NCBI RefSeq assembly: GCF_964656455.1
Contig: NC_135722.1
Coordinates: 89,399,313-89,463,312, forward strand
Origin: Halichoerus grypus
Lineage: Eukaryota > Chordata > Mammalia > Carnivora > Phocidae
Direction of reading: 5' to 3'
DNA length: 64,000 nt
The notes below the pieces were generated by a model. That model made no database searches. It was not told the DNA's origin and was given only the letters and a program-made list of their open reading frames with translations. The stretch's first letter is position 1; each line of letters opens with the position of its first letter. This document shows, piece by piece, positions 1-11,099 of the stretch. Both the position numbers and the translations under genes were made by a program.

Positions 1-28
1 AAAAGAAAAGAAAAAGAAAAGAAGACCT
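1..28 (+). repeat. A-rich (AAAAG) tract at left edge
   Basis: The window opens with a run of A interrupted by single G. This looks like the decayed poly(A) tail of a + strand retroelement whose body lies outside the window. It cannot be assigned further. Confidence 0.5.
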
Positions 29-530
29 TACAGTTATAATCTTCCTACCTACTTGCAAATGCTTGAGGAAATGATGGAGAATTGTATTCTTACCTAAATG
101 AATGTCATTATTACTTCAAAATTTATTGAATTCATTCATCCAGGAGTCCACAGTCTGACACTGAATGATGTCTACACTGTCAAACTGAGCCCTCTTGAGT
201 CAAGTTGATACCAAAAGTCGAAGAACCTTGATTCTTTTTGTGGAACAGGTTTTTTTTTCTTTTGAATAATGTGTAGTTTTATTTTACAATTATGCACTCC
301 CACTGTAGAATATTTTAAAAGTACATCAGTGTATGCCAAAAAAATTAAACCCTTGCAATCTACCTCCAAAATATAACCACATATGATTTTTTATGTCCCT
401 TTCTTTCTAATAATTCTTCCAGGATATAGTATGGCTCATTCTCACATCAGAACAATCAGTTTTCATGTTCTTTTTCATTTAAAGAGACAGTTATTCCCAA
501 CCAACTCTATGTTTCCAGAGACTTTTTAAA
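29..530. other. No gene or recognised repeat
   Basis: AT-rich unique-looking DNA. The longest open frame here (172-369, minus) has no recognisable family features. Confidence 0.5.
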
Positions 531-695
531 AAAGTTTTTATTCAAATTCCAGTTAGTTAACATACAGTGTAATATTAGTTTCATGTGTACAATATAGTGA
601 TTCAATACTTCCATACAACAGCCAGTGCTCATCACAAGTGCCCTCCTTATTCACCATCACTTATTTATCCCACCCACACTCACCTCCTTTTTTTG
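531..695 (-). mobile_element. L1 3' UTR fragment, antisense
   Basis: Text such as AACATACAGTGTAATATTAG, followed by a run on the stock phrase 'caatactt ccatacaac ... gtgctcatcac', matches the older carnivore L1 3' UTR read on the minus strand. It begins with a T-rich stretch, the complement of the poly(A) tail. It is 5'-truncated and has no coding content. The family-level call is from memory of the consensus. Confidence 0.65.
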
Positions 696-714
696 TGGAA
701 CAGATTTAAAGGAC

Positions 715-835
715 TTTTCATGTGATTCCAAGCTCCACTGCTTACTAGCTCCGTGTTCTTCAGAGAGTTACTTAGACTTTCAGTGCCTCAACTTCCTCAC
801 CTTCTACAGAGCTGGACTTTAATATTTCTAGCCAC
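715..835 (+). repeat. MIR SINE remnant
   Basis: The segment has the MIR core phrase order: 'ccactgcttactagct', then 'agttacttagactttcagtgcctcaacttcctcacc'. This corresponds to the conserved tRNA-derived MIR core. It is ancient and diverged, with approximate ends. Confidence 0.6.
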
Positions 836-1214
836 CATGCAAATCCACAGTTCCCTTAGTGTCTCAAATGTCCATGAATTGTGTAGTTGGCAAATCTGTG
901 ACGATTTCTGTGATGCTCTAAAAATCTCTGTAAACTTCATGTCTCTTGCTGCATTGCCACTGTGATGGTGAAATGCTCAACTCAGTAATTCCTCTTTTTT
1001 TTTTTTTTTTGGACAAGTATCCGTATGGCCCCAGACCTCGGTCCCTCTGTCTCTGAAATGTTTGCTTATTGTCTTTTGCAGGATCTGCCTTCTTTTTCTT
1101 GTGAGAGCAAATTCTTGACAGCCAATAAACAAGTTACTACTGGTTTACTTTTCTTTCCAAAGAAAAGTGAAGTTATATTTTTGTTTTCTAGGTGAAACTG
1201 GAAAATACATCTAA
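836..1214. other. Non-coding stretch with a poly(T) run
   Basis: Contains an uninterrupted T run around 993-1010, probably a decayed tail of a minus-strand retroelement. No coding frame is supported. Confidence 0.4.
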
Positions 1215-1312
1215 AAGAGATTAACATAATTTCCCAAGGTCATATGGTGAGCTAGGTGAGGAAGCCAGGATCAAACCCAGATCTCCTATACACTAAATCC
1301 TCTGTTTTTAAT
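1215..1312 (-). repeat. MIR SINE remnant, antisense
   Basis: Text 'cccaaggtcatatggtgagc ... gccaggatcaaacccagatc' is the complement of the MIR promoter/core segment. Short and diverged. Confidence 0.6.
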
Positions 1313-2574
1313 TTCTACACTGTTATTCCTGTGGGAAATATATATTTGCAAATATGTTTACTTTTTAAAAATGCAAATGGCATGCTGAAAAGCAGATAAA
1401 GTTTAGGAGAAAAGTAAGGTTTTAGGAGAGTCCTGGAAAAAGATTTGGGACATTCTACATGAAACTCTGCACAGAGGAGCTAAGAGGATGATGTAGACCC
1501 TGGGAGTAATCTAAGGAAGAAGATTCTAAGGGGAGAATAGCTGCATCAAACAGGTGAAAACTCTCTGAGGACAAAATTAATCAATTTTACAAATCTGTCT
1601 TAGGGTGACTATAGTTCTTGAAGTTCTTTATGGGTTAATACCCAAAACATTTTCCAGGAGATATTTCTCTCTGTTGTTTATATAATTAAGCTCCAATCTT
1701 ACTTTGTAGGGGAAAAAAAAAAGTGAAGTACCCAGCAACCACAATTTTTAATAAATATTAATGGATGAGGAGGGGAGAGGGGAATGGAGACAGCAGTGGT
1801 GTTTGGCCTTGGGACATCATGCAGAACCCACCTCTTTAGTTTTGATATCCCCAGTGGACTAGATACTAGTTTTGCTGCATTGATTGCTGTTTCATAATAT
1901 AAAATTTAATTATCTCTATTATTTTACAATAAGCTTTTCTGCCTTGGGGCCTCTGGCACAGGGTATGGTTAGTAACAAATCTAATAAATAAAGAAATAAA
2001 ACACTTCATTTCCTTTTCAGAAGGAAGTTGTGTTTTGCTCTGTATGCTTTGAGCTTAGGGGAATTCACTCTAGCTTTCCCAAGCACGCTTGTTCTTTGGC
2101 TCGGAAAGGCTACCAACCAGGGGCTCCAGGACTTCAAGCCCCAGGAACCACTGTGCTCCCTCCAGCAGGGACCCCAGTAAACAGATGGCACCTCCATACA
2201 TGCTCTCAGGGGTTATTTCTTACTCTTCATGCTTTTATTACTGGATTCCCCCTCCTTACATTTGTTCAGTCCAAGAAGCATAGAATTAAGAACTCTGACT
2301 CTGATGAATCCCTTACCCACTTACATTTTGTTTCCCCACTTGTTTTCGTTTGAGAAAAGATTCCAGTACTAGCCAGATGCAGGTTAGCTAATACAACACA
2401 CAGCTTCTGAGAGATGAAACAAGGCTAGTGAGGAGTTATGTGAAGTCAAACACTAAGCAGATTGTGCACAATAATTTAGTAAGATGAGGAATAAATGACA
2501 TGTATTTATTATTAAGCTGTCCAGACTTTAACGAATATGTAGTAAAGGATCCTCCACCCAAATATATACTGTAG
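1313..2574. other. No gene or recognised repeat
   Basis: Unique-looking AT-rich DNA. Open frames at 2006-2353 on both strands overlap one another and lack recognisable domains, so neither is called as a gene. Confidence 0.45.
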
Positions 2575-2876
2575 GTATCAACATAATGCACTCAATAAGC
2601 ATCTTATAAGCATGAATGATGCATCATCACTAGGTCTAGTGCTATTGAGGATACAAAGGAATCTGTGACAAACACTCTGCCTTTAAAGGCCTAATGCACC
2701 ATGAATAAATATAAGAGAGATGCAAAACTATCTCACAAGGCAGAATATGGGAACTCCTGGAAAAGAAGGAAAAATTAAATGTTCTGTCAAAGGGCATGTT
2801 GGATCAGGTAAAGGATTAGAAAGGCTTCATGGAAGAGATGGTGCTTACAGTAAGACCAGGAAAAGAATGGTCTACT
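2575..2876 (-). mobile_element. L2 LINE 3' fragment, antisense
   Basis: The phrase order (cactcaataagc, 'gctattgaggatacaaaggaa', later 'aaaggcttcatggaagagatggtgctt') is the complement of the L2 3' region. Five such antisense L2 copies occur in the window. It is ancient, with no open frame. Confidence 0.6.
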
Positions 2877-3004
2877 ATTACACACACCAAGAGGAATGAA
2901 TAGTAAACATAATACAGATCAAAGAAACAATTCCAATGAGTGCATCAGGCTCTCTACATACCAAAATTTTAAAAATTAGTAATATGTTGTTTTGAATACA
3001 TGAA

Positions 3005-3265
3005 CAGGTGGGACTAGAAAGGAAGGTGAAGGGGTGAAGGGAGCTGGCCCAGGGCTCCCTCCTAGCTCCCTGTAGCTGCTGGTCATCCCTGACATTCCTT
3101 GGCTGTGGCTGGATCACTCCAATCTCTGGCTCCATCTTCCATGGCCTTCTCTGAATAAAAGGTAAAATTCACTCTTCTGCCATATAAAGTAATATTCATC
3201 TATTCCAGGGAGTAGAATGCACACATTCCTTTGGGGGGCCACCTTTCAACTTACTACAGATGGGA
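3005..3265 (-). mobile_element. MaLR (MLT1-like) LTR remnant, antisense
   Basis: The segment 'ggctggatcactccaatctctggctccatcttccatggccttctct', followed by 'cctttggggggccacctttcaac', matches an MLT1-type LTR read backwards. It is heavily diverged and is called by phrase order only. No internal retroviral coding sequence accompanies it. Confidence 0.45.
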
Positions 3266-3349
3266 TGGTAAGCATTTCTGAAGATAATAATATAATCACA
3301 CATCTTGGCATCATAACACACTTGCTTTTTGAAAAAACTAAAAGCTTGA

Positions 3350-3567
3350 CCCTTGGGGATGCCTGGGTGGCTCAGTTGATTGGGCGTCTGCCTTCAGCTC
3401 AGGTCATGATCTCAGGATCCTGGGATCGAGCCCCACATCAGGCTCCCTGCTCAGTGGTGTGTCCTCGTCTCCCTCTTCTGATGCCCCAGCCCCATTCATG
3501 CGCGCTCTCTCTGTCTCTCTGTCTCAAATAAATAAATAATAAAATTTTTAAAATAAATAAATTTTTT
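3350..3567 (+). mobile_element. Can-SINE (tRNA-Lys derived)
   Basis: Complete element: tRNA-like head with GCCTGGGTGGCTCAG, B-box region GGGATCGAGCCCC, CT-rich body, and an A/T-rich tail with AATAAATAAATAA. It is flanked by direct repeats AAAAGCTTGA at 3340-3349 and 3568-3577. The moderately diverged body suggests a middle-aged copy. Confidence 0.93.
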
Positions 3568-3948
3568 AAAAGCTTGATTCTTATTGACAGTCAGTAATAT
3601 TTTTATTTCTACCTGGATAATTCCCTTCCTCCTTTCTTCAGAGATAGTCCCAAAGTATTTTCAAATCTCAATCCCTCAACTTTCTATCTTACTTTCAGCA
3701 GATGACTTTGCCTCATATTTTACCAGGAAAACCAAGTTCACCCAGTACAAGGTCCTTAAAATTCTCTGTTACCTACAATTCTGATTCATTAAACAAAGCA
3801 CCTAAACTCTTCTAAGTATTTGGGCTACATCTGTGAATTAAAGCAACAACAACAAAAAATGACAAAATTACATGAGCTTTCTGGCAGAGGGATAAAAACT
3901 AAATATAATAACTTGACGAACATATAATATGTTATCTGAAGATAAGTA

Positions 3949-4266
3949 CAGATGACCCTTAAACTGCGTGGGTCCACTTATATGTGGATTTTTCCCAATG
4001 AATACAGAACAGTAGGGTAAATGTATTTTCTCTTCCTTATGATTTCCTTAATAGCATTTTCCCTTCTCTAGCTTACTTTATTATAAGAATACAGGATATA
4101 ATACATAGAACAAAATATGTATCAATCAACTATTTATGTTATTGGTAAGGCTTGGGATCAATTATAGGCTATTAGTAGTTTGGGGGAAGACAAAAGTTAG
4201 ACGTGAATTTTCAGTAGTGCAAGGGTCTGTGCCCTTAACTCCACTGTGTTGTTCAAGGATCAACTG
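3949..4266. mobile_element. Tigger/MER2-like DNA transposon (non-autonomous)
   Basis: The element is 318 bp. It starts CAGATGACCCTTAAACTGCG and ends GTTGTTCAAGGATCAACTG, so the termini are imperfect inverted repeats. It is flanked by TA on both sides (3947-3948 and 4267-4268), the Tc1/mariner/pogo target duplication. The phrase 'tgggtccacttatatgtgga' is a hallmark of the MER2/Tigger1 5' end. There is no transposase ORF, so it is an internally deleted fossil inside the antisense L2. Confidence 0.88.
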
Positions 4267-4325
4267 TACTATGGTAAAGAGCAAAAGCCATAAGAAGGAG
4301 TAGGTACTAAAATTGGAGTTAGGTT

Positions 4326-4547
4326 GGGCGCCTGGGTGGCTCAGTCAGTTAAGCGACTGCCTTCGGCTCAGGTCATGATCCTGGAGTCCCAGGATCGAGT
4401 CCCGCATCGGGCTCCCTGCTCAGCAGGGAGTCTGCTTCTCCCTCTGACCCTCCCCCGTCTCATACTCTCTCTCTCTCTCTCATTCTCTCTCTCAAATAAA
4501 TAAATAAATAAATCTTAAAAAAAAATTTAAAAAAATAAAATAAAAAT
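4326..4547 (+). mobile_element. Can-SINE
   Basis: Full-length + strand copy with a perfect 17-bp TSD, AAAATTGGAGTTAGGTT, at 4309-4325 and 4548-4564. The CT microsatellite and AATAAATAAATAAATAAAT tail are intact. The perfect TSD implies a comparatively recent insertion. Confidence 0.95.
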
Positions 4548-4909
4548 AAAATTGGAGTTAGGTTAGGCCTTGTTGTGAAGGTAAAATTTGAGCAGACTTG
4601 AAGGAGGTGATGGAATTAGCGAGCACCTATGAGACAAGAACACCCAGATCCAGGGAAGGGATAGAGCAAAACTCTATGATGGAGGGATGCCTGGTGTCTT
4701 GAAGAACCAAAGAAGAAGCCAAGGTAGCTGGAGCAGAGTAAGAAAGGCCAGGTGTGGTAGTGATGTAGTCAGGAAAGTAAGAGGGTATAGAGAAGGGAGA
4801 TCATGCAGAGTCTCACCAATTTTAAGGATTTGGGATGTTACTGTGATAGAAATGGAAAGACATTCCAGAATTGTAAAAAGGGGAGTGATATGATCTGACA
4901 CTGATTTTT

Positions 4910-5114
4910 TTTAAGGATTTTATTTATTCATTTGAGACACAGAGATACAGAGAGAGAGAGAGAGAGCATGAGCAGGGGGAGAGGCAGAGGGAGAGGGAGA
5001 AGCCGGCTCCCCGCTGAGCCAGGAGCCCGATTTGGGGCTCGATCCCAGGACCCTGGGATCATGACCTGAGCCGAAGGCAGATGCTTAACCATCTGAACCA
5101 CCCAGATGCCCCCA
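4910..5114 (-). mobile_element. Can-SINE, antisense
   Basis: Begins with a T-rich tail, runs through a GA-rich body, and ends with the complement of the head (GAACCACCCAGATGCCCC). The TSD GACACTGATTTTT lies at 4897-4909 and 5115-5127. It is inserted into the antisense L2. Confidence 0.93.
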
Positions 5115-5474
5115 GACACTGATTTTTAAATGAGCCCCTCTGCCTTTTGATTAGAGTAGACTTTGAGGGTAGAGGGGAGGCCAGTACAGAAGCAGGGAGC
5201 TTGGTTAGGATGCAGTTATAATAAATTATGTGACAGCTGATCGTGATTCAGGCTTGGGTAGTAGTTATAAAGGTGGTGAGAAATAACTGGGTGGGGGATA
5301 TATTTTGAATAGAGACAACAGAAGTTCTTGATAAGGTGCTAGAAAAAGAAGGGCTCTGAATGGCTTGAGCAACTAGAAAGAGTTGTTTTCATCAAAGATG
5401 GGGAAGACCAGGATGGAGCAGATCTGGAGGTGGGTGAAGCAGATCGGTAGTTTAGGTATGGACACAGAGAGTTT

Positions 5475-5640
5475 GAGGGATCTATCATATAATAATTGTA
5501 TTATTATACAATAATAACTATTATGCAATATAATAGAGGGACCTATTATTCAATAAATAATTGTATACAATAAATGTATAATTTGTATACAAATACAACT
5601 GTATTGAATACAATAGATATTCATATTCTTATTAAACCAG
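5475..5640. repeat. AT-rich, partly duplicated block
   Basis: About 165 bp of nearly pure A/T with many short inverted repeats (TTGTATTATTATACAATAA and similar). It contains two diverged copies of a unit starting GAGGGA(T/C)CTAT and running into AATAATTGTAT, near 5475 and 5536. It looks like a local tandem duplication followed by AT expansion. Confidence 0.6.
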
Positions 5641-6765
5641 AAATATGAATCTAGATATGTCTCAATATACAAATCCTGAATTTTGGAGATGATCCTGGAC
5701 TGGAGATACAACTTCCATATTTCTCTAAATCTTTACCCATAAGTCCTTTGTCCTTTCTGGCCCAGGGGAAGAAGTAGTACACTTCCCAAATCTAGCACCT
5801 TACCTATGCCCTTGATTCCACGTTTCACACCTCCACTCCAATTTCTTCCTTTAGCTAGGCTCTATTTTTCTTTTGAATCATGAGTGTCTGATTCTACTCT
5901 GGCTTTTTTTTTTTCCATTCCCCAAATCAACTAGAGCCTTTTCTATCCAAATTCACACTTCTCTACTCATGTAAATAGCAAGTTTTTAGACCTGTCTTAT
6001 TCTTGCTTCACCCTCTTGCCTTTGTTCCGTCTTTCAAGGTCCAAAGCCTTGAAAGAGTTGTCTCTGCCTGGCATCTCTAATTTCCTGATTGTGTTGCATA
6101 GCATTGCCCCTTGAAGGCCTTCCTGCTTTCCAAGATCTCCACTCCTCACCACGATATTGTTTTCACCACGACCAAATTGGGGTATGACAAATAGCAGCCA
6201 ATCATTTCCTTTCTCCAGTCTTCAGACATTAAGAGGAAGATGTAGGTGTGGTCCAAAGCAGTAGCAAGATTCAAATTTGGGCTTTGACCCTTTAGAATCA
6301 ACAGAGGAGTCCTAATGCCTCTCCTATGGACTCCCACTGTTCCAGCCCCAGTCACCTCCTTGCTAGTCCTCAAACACTCCAAGATTTAGCCTCAGTGCTT
6401 TTTGAACATCCTATCCTAGATGCCTCTTCCCCCAGATATTCACACAGTTCACCCCCTCAGTTCACACAGGTCTTTGCTCACGTATGCACACATCAAAGAA
6501 TCCTGTTCAACCACCCTTCTAAACTAGTACCTCTATCACTTCCCATTACTTTACCTGCCTTTTTTCCTTCACTGACATTTTTACTACCTAACATTTCATA
6601 TAGTTAGGTGCTTATTTGTCTTATCTGACTCACACACTGAAATGTAAGCTCTGCCAGAGGAAGGGCATTTTCTCCTTTGTTTGCTGCTATTTCCCTAGTA
6701 TTTGAAACAAGGCCTGGCACATAATAAGTTCCAATAATTATTTGCGAAATGAATGTCCTTGTGGT
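5641..6765 (+). mobile_element. L2 LINE fragment (ORF2 to 3' end)
   Basis: Pyrimidine-rich text includes 'ccttgaaagagttgtctctgcc' near 6047, a stock L2 ORF2 phrase. 'cccccagatattcacacagttcac' lies near 6431, and the 3' end 'gtaagctctgccagaggaaggg ... ggcctggcacataataag' lies at 6645-6727. All occur in L2 order. There is no intact frame. A segment near 6180-6320 fits L2 less well and may be a separate insertion. Confidence 0.65.
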
Positions 6766-6769
6766 TAAA

Positions 6770-8500
6770 GGAACTTGATAGATTCAATGGCTCTTGTGCT
6801 CAAAGAGTTGGCAGCAAACCTGGCAAATAAATACCATGAATAGCCTCCTTTCTTGTTCTCCCTGATGACCATTAGGACACTACATTGGGTGTGGACTGGA
6901 GTGAAAAGTTAAAGAGAACAGCAGGGTTAAAAAACAATCATTCTTTCCATATCAAGTAAGTTTTATAAAGGATCCAGAATTCCTGGTTAATCTGAGAGCA
7001 GCACCTAAGGAGGGAGTGTCCCTAGCCCCTTTAAGGCTACAACAAACAAACAAACACAATCAATAAAAACTGGGCTGACAAAGCGTATATAGCATCAGGA
7101 TAAATTCCTTCCCAGCCACCGTTCCTGCCCTGCCTCCCTTCCAACCAGATTATCCCTCTGATATAAAAATTCAGAAGCCACTATTCCTGAAAAGATGAGT
7201 AAGATGATTTTGATTCCACTGAGCATGGGGAAGCTGTTTCAAGATTTGGACACAATAGCAAAGGCCGCTCAAGTGCAGGGGTGGAGAGGCTCTGCTAAGT
7301 TTCGCTAGAAGAAAGAGAACTGGCAAGAGTGGAGTGCAAATGAGAAGAGATTTGGAGAGAGGAGGAGGAAAACTCAAGGGGTACCTAAGAACCAAGATTA
7401 TGAGATGGTGAGTGTAGAGGTCTCCTACTTATGGATGCAGCTTTCAACTTTCTGCTCTGCATACAATAAAGACTCTCTAAGAGCCTACCCATGGAGCTCC
7501 CATGCCAATCTGCTCCTCCACTTCCTATTGACATCACATATGGGCAACTGGTGCATGTGGTTCCTTTTCTTTGAGCTTTCATGAGGTTTTGCTTGGTGAG
7601 ACCATCCCACTGTGTTTATACTTTGTTTACCTACAATACTACTATATGGTATTGAATTGAAGAGCATTTGAAAAGTGGGATGAAAGGAAATGAAAGCTTG
7701 TCCTTACCTTGAATCACATATCAGGAGCTGAAATTAGATCCCACCTACTGGGAAGGTAGAGAGCCTGTGTCACCCAACAAAGCTCAACCCCCTTCGCACA
7801 TCCAAAGCCTCATATCCCTGCCCCCTGGCTTTGGCACCAGGGGTTCCACGGCTGTGCCCAGGATAAAAGCGCTGTCCCCAGCTTGCTCTCAGGCAAAGAC
7901 AGCCTGCTTTTAATTAGGAGCAGGAGCGTTGTTAGATTTGTATTTTTCTTTCCTTCTTTTTTTTCCTATGCTTCATGGCATGATGTGTGTTACATATTTA
8001 ATTAAAGAGGATCTAATGAGTACTTCTAACAGCCCTGGGGTCAGAAGAGCCACTGCAGAGATTCATGCAAATGAGCCAAGCTTTATGGCTTCCCTAGTGA
8101 GCAGCAGTGATGTTGTCCAAAATGGCAGAGTCTGTGGGAGCCCATCAGCTTTCCAATGTCCATAGGAAAAAACCCAAGGGGAAGCACACAGAGGGTGGGG
8201 AGTAGAATTTGCAGACTTTGTGTCTGGGCCCAGAAATAAGTCTAAATGTATAATGGGGTATGTCTAAACTTTATGAAGTAAAATGTGCCGAGGACCCAAT
8301 TGGGTAAATGGCCTAGGCCAGAGAGCAACCCAACAGGACTAAGGTTCTTAGGAAGACACTTTTGGACATAGGAAGGTAAATCAGAGAAGAGTGAAGGGAA
8401 GAGAGGTAAAGCAAAACGTGCTAGGGCATCTGGATTTTATTTTATGGGAAATGGGTCATTAAATGTTTTTTATATGTACTTTCTTCACTGTGTTCTATTA
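6770..8500. other. No gene recognised; includes a possibly conserved AT-rich core
   Basis: Mostly unique-looking. Around 7900-8110 lies a repeat-free stretch with TTTTAATTAGGAG, ATTTAATTAAAGAGG and ATGCAAATGAG (octamer-like) motifs. This motif density can be seen in conserved regulatory DNA, but conservation cannot be tested here. Confidence 0.4.
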
Positions 8501-8504
8501 TATC

Positions 8505-8842
8505 TGTTATAGCACTCTCTCGTGATTTATCTACAGACATATCTATATCCCTATTAGACTCTGAACTGACTCCTCAACAGTGAGGACCTCCTGTCTCTTT
8601 GCTCCCATGACTCCTACTAAACTTCCTCTGTTAGACCAGTTGTACCAGATATCCTACTAGATAATAATTGCCTATTGAGTTTCTGTCTACTCTGCCTAAT
8701 TGAAAGTTGATTGAATGTGAAGATTTTGAGTTTTTTTTTCTATATGATTTTTGTCTTATTCATGTTTATATGCCTAGCATCTACCACAGTGCCCAGAATA
8801 TAGTGTGCCCTCAATAAGTTATTGAATGAATGAATGAATGAG
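8505..8842 (+). mobile_element. L2 LINE 3' end
   Basis: The terminal phrase order 'tgcctagcatctaccacagtgccca ... ccctcaataagttattgaatgaatgaatgaatg' is the diagnostic L2 3' end with its short GAAT tail repeat. Confidence 0.75.
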
Positions 8843-9057
8843 TGAATGATACAAATGTAATCAGTCTGATTTCAGGCCAGTCTCAGCATACGTACTGCAT
8901 CCAAACAAAGACAGACTGCAAATTTGCCCCTGAAAGCATTAAACGGTTGTTTCAGATTTTACTGAAAGTCAGCTACTTGGGCAAATGGAGAATGATGTTA
9001 AATTGCATATTATACCATAAGATTTCTTTAAAATTCTCTTTAAGATATAGAATAAGA

Positions 9058-9237
9058 GGGGTGCCTGAGTGTCTCAGTCGGCTAAGCATCTGCCTTTGGC
9101 TCAGGTCATGATCTTGGGGCTCTGGGATCGATCCTTGTGTCGGGCTCCCTGCTTAGTGGGGAGTTGGCTTCTCCCTCTCTCTCTGTCCCTCCCCTCACTT
9201 GTGCTCTCTCTCAAATAAATAAATAAAATCTTTAAAA
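9058..9237 (+). mobile_element. Can-SINE
   Basis: Shorter body than the other copies. Perfect 16-bp TSD AAGATATAGAATAAGA at 9042-9057 and 9238-9253. The head has changes (GAGTGTCTCAG), and the tail is AAATAAATAAATAAAATC. Confidence 0.94.
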
Positions 9238-9253
9238 AAGATATAGAATAAGA

Positions 9254-10405
9254 AATTTAACGTATTGTCCTTGATTGAATCCTAGTTTTGAAAAAAAAAA
9301 ATAAGGCATCAGCTATTAAGGACATTTTTTAGATAATTGGGGAATAGTTGGTATTAGATGACATTCAGAAACTATTTTTGTTGTATGATAATAGCCTTGT
9401 CATATAATAGTTTGTCTTTCTGGTGGTTTTTAAAAATAGCCACAAAGTCTTTCCCAGCCACCCCATGCAGAGGAAGGGATCTATGTCCCCTCCAATACGG
9501 ACAGGTTTATACCTTCTGTGGCCAACAGGGTTTGGTAGAAATGAAACTGGAAGATTTCCAAAGCTAGATCAGAAAAGCCTAAGCAGGTTCTACCTAGTTC
9601 TCCTGGAAAGGCCATTCCTTTCTTAAGATGCTCCTTCTCAGAACCAAATGCCATGCTGTGAGATGCCCAAGCCACGGGGAGGGGCCACACATGGTTGCCC
9701 CATTCCACAGATCCAATGAAGACCAGACTTGGAGTCATTCCTAGGTTTATCTGTAGAGTCCTCCAGATAATTCCAGCCCCCAGACATTTGGATACCCCCA
9801 ACTGAAATCCCAAATAAACTTGTGCCTTTCCCAGTGACAAGCCAGCCAAACTCGTGCCAGCAAAACCTCCTTTCTTCTTTTGAGACCTGTCATTTTACAA
9901 GGCAGAGGAAGGGACTAAGATTGTAATAATGAATACTTTAGTATGTTTTCTTTCAAATTAATGACATAATTTTTCTAAAAAGACTTTTAGAAACTACTGG
10001 GTTAGTAAAAAGAACAGAACCGACCTTCATCAAATCCAGTATTTATTGGTAAAACTAGGACAAAAGACTTCCTGCATTCAAAACTTAAAATTTCCAAAGC
10101 AATGCTATGGATTATTATTCTCATCAAAAGAAAGCAAAGCATTTTTTTAAGTCATTGTAGGGCAAATAAGCTAAAAAAAGGAACATTTTTTAAAAAGCTC
10201 AGATCAAAAGTGCTTTTCCCTCTATCCTGACTCCCTTTAATCTACTCTGGAAGTTTCAGTGCGACTCCCTCCTTCTTTTTCCAGCTCCTGGTCACCCCCA
10301 ACCAGCTGTTCCCCCGTTCTCTTAAAGGCTACTGCTTTTCTGAGGAGCAGAACCAAGGTGAACCTTGGAATCCCAATCCTGTTGTAGACAAAATCTCTTA
10401 CATTC
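9254..10405. other. No gene or recognised repeat
   Basis: Unique-looking. Open frames on both strands at 9358-9849 are mutual shadows without recognisable features. Confidence 0.45.
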
Positions 10406-10410
10406 TTTTT

Positions 10411-10478
10411 TTTTCTGAATAATATTCCATTTTATTGACACACACACCACATTTTATGTAACCATTCACCAGTTTTAC
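10411..10478 (-). mobile_element. Short L1 ORF2 C-terminal fragment, antisense
   Basis: 'ctgaataatattccattttattgacac ... ccattcaccagtt' is the complement of the conserved L1 ORF2 C-terminal region (the WHIYTMEYY area). A direct repeat CTTACATTCTT occurs at about 10397 and again just after 10478, consistent with a TSD around a very short insertion. Too decayed to code. Confidence 0.5.
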
Positions 10479-10624
10479 TTACATTCTTGATTTTTTTTTT
10501 TTCAATACTGCTCCCCACCTGGCTACATAAACTGAAACCACTTTTCTCCCTGATGACACCAATTCCTGTATACCCTTTCCGAAAATAGCAATAATTATTA
10601 TATAAGAGTCAACATGGAAGCTGA

Positions 10625-10862
10625 TTGTTTATTGAATAACTACTACATAGTGAGTGCATTGATGCTACTCTCTTTTATTAATTATTTCAATTAATCTTCA
10701 CAGCAACCCCATGAAGTAGATACCACCAGTACTACCATTCTAAAATTGAGGAACCTGAGGGACCCAGTGGTTGAGTAGCTTACCCACGACCACCCATTTA
10801 GAAAGGGACAGAACCAGAATTGAAACCAACTAGTCTGACCAGGAACCCCTGCTGATAACCAT
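10625..10862 (-). repeat. MIR SINE, antisense
   Basis: Nearly full-length MIR on the minus strand: 'tattgaataactactacatag', 'aattaatcttcacagcaaccccatgaagtag', 'gaggaacctgagggaccc', 'gaaccagaattgaaacc'. Confidence 0.75.
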
Positions 10863-11099
10863 CATGCATTATTGTCTTCCCTCCAGGCTTCCCAACAAAC
10901 TTCATTTCTTCACTCCCCACCCCTGAAAACCCAGAGCCAGAAGAAGGGGGCGTGCTTGTGCACCTTGCAGCTTCTAGACCAGTGTCCCTTTGTCCCCAGG
11001 TATCTGCTCATCTTTGAAGCCTATACTATACTGTACTCATTAGCTATGGAGTTCCAGGATACTCATTGCTTCTTCCTTGACTTCAGCATGTGAATGTAA

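Larger units (their letters stand above)
3800..5470 (-). mobile_element. Old L2 LINE fragment (antisense) carrying three insertions
   Basis: Pieces at about 3800-3946, 4269-4325, 4565-4909 and 5128-5470 read together as one antisense L2. The cues run in L2 order, ending with 'ggcttgagcaactag' and 'gatggggaagaccagga'. It is split by a Tigger-like transposon (3949-4266), a + strand SINE (4326-4547) and a minus-strand SINE (4910-5114). TSDs or TA duplications at each break show that the pieces were once contiguous. No open frame survives. Confidence 0.6.

Noticed and set aside
3350..3430. tRNA-like head of Can-SINEs as tRNA genes
   Set aside because: All such heads are attached to SINE bodies with tails and TSDs. 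They are retroposon promoters, not tRNA genes.
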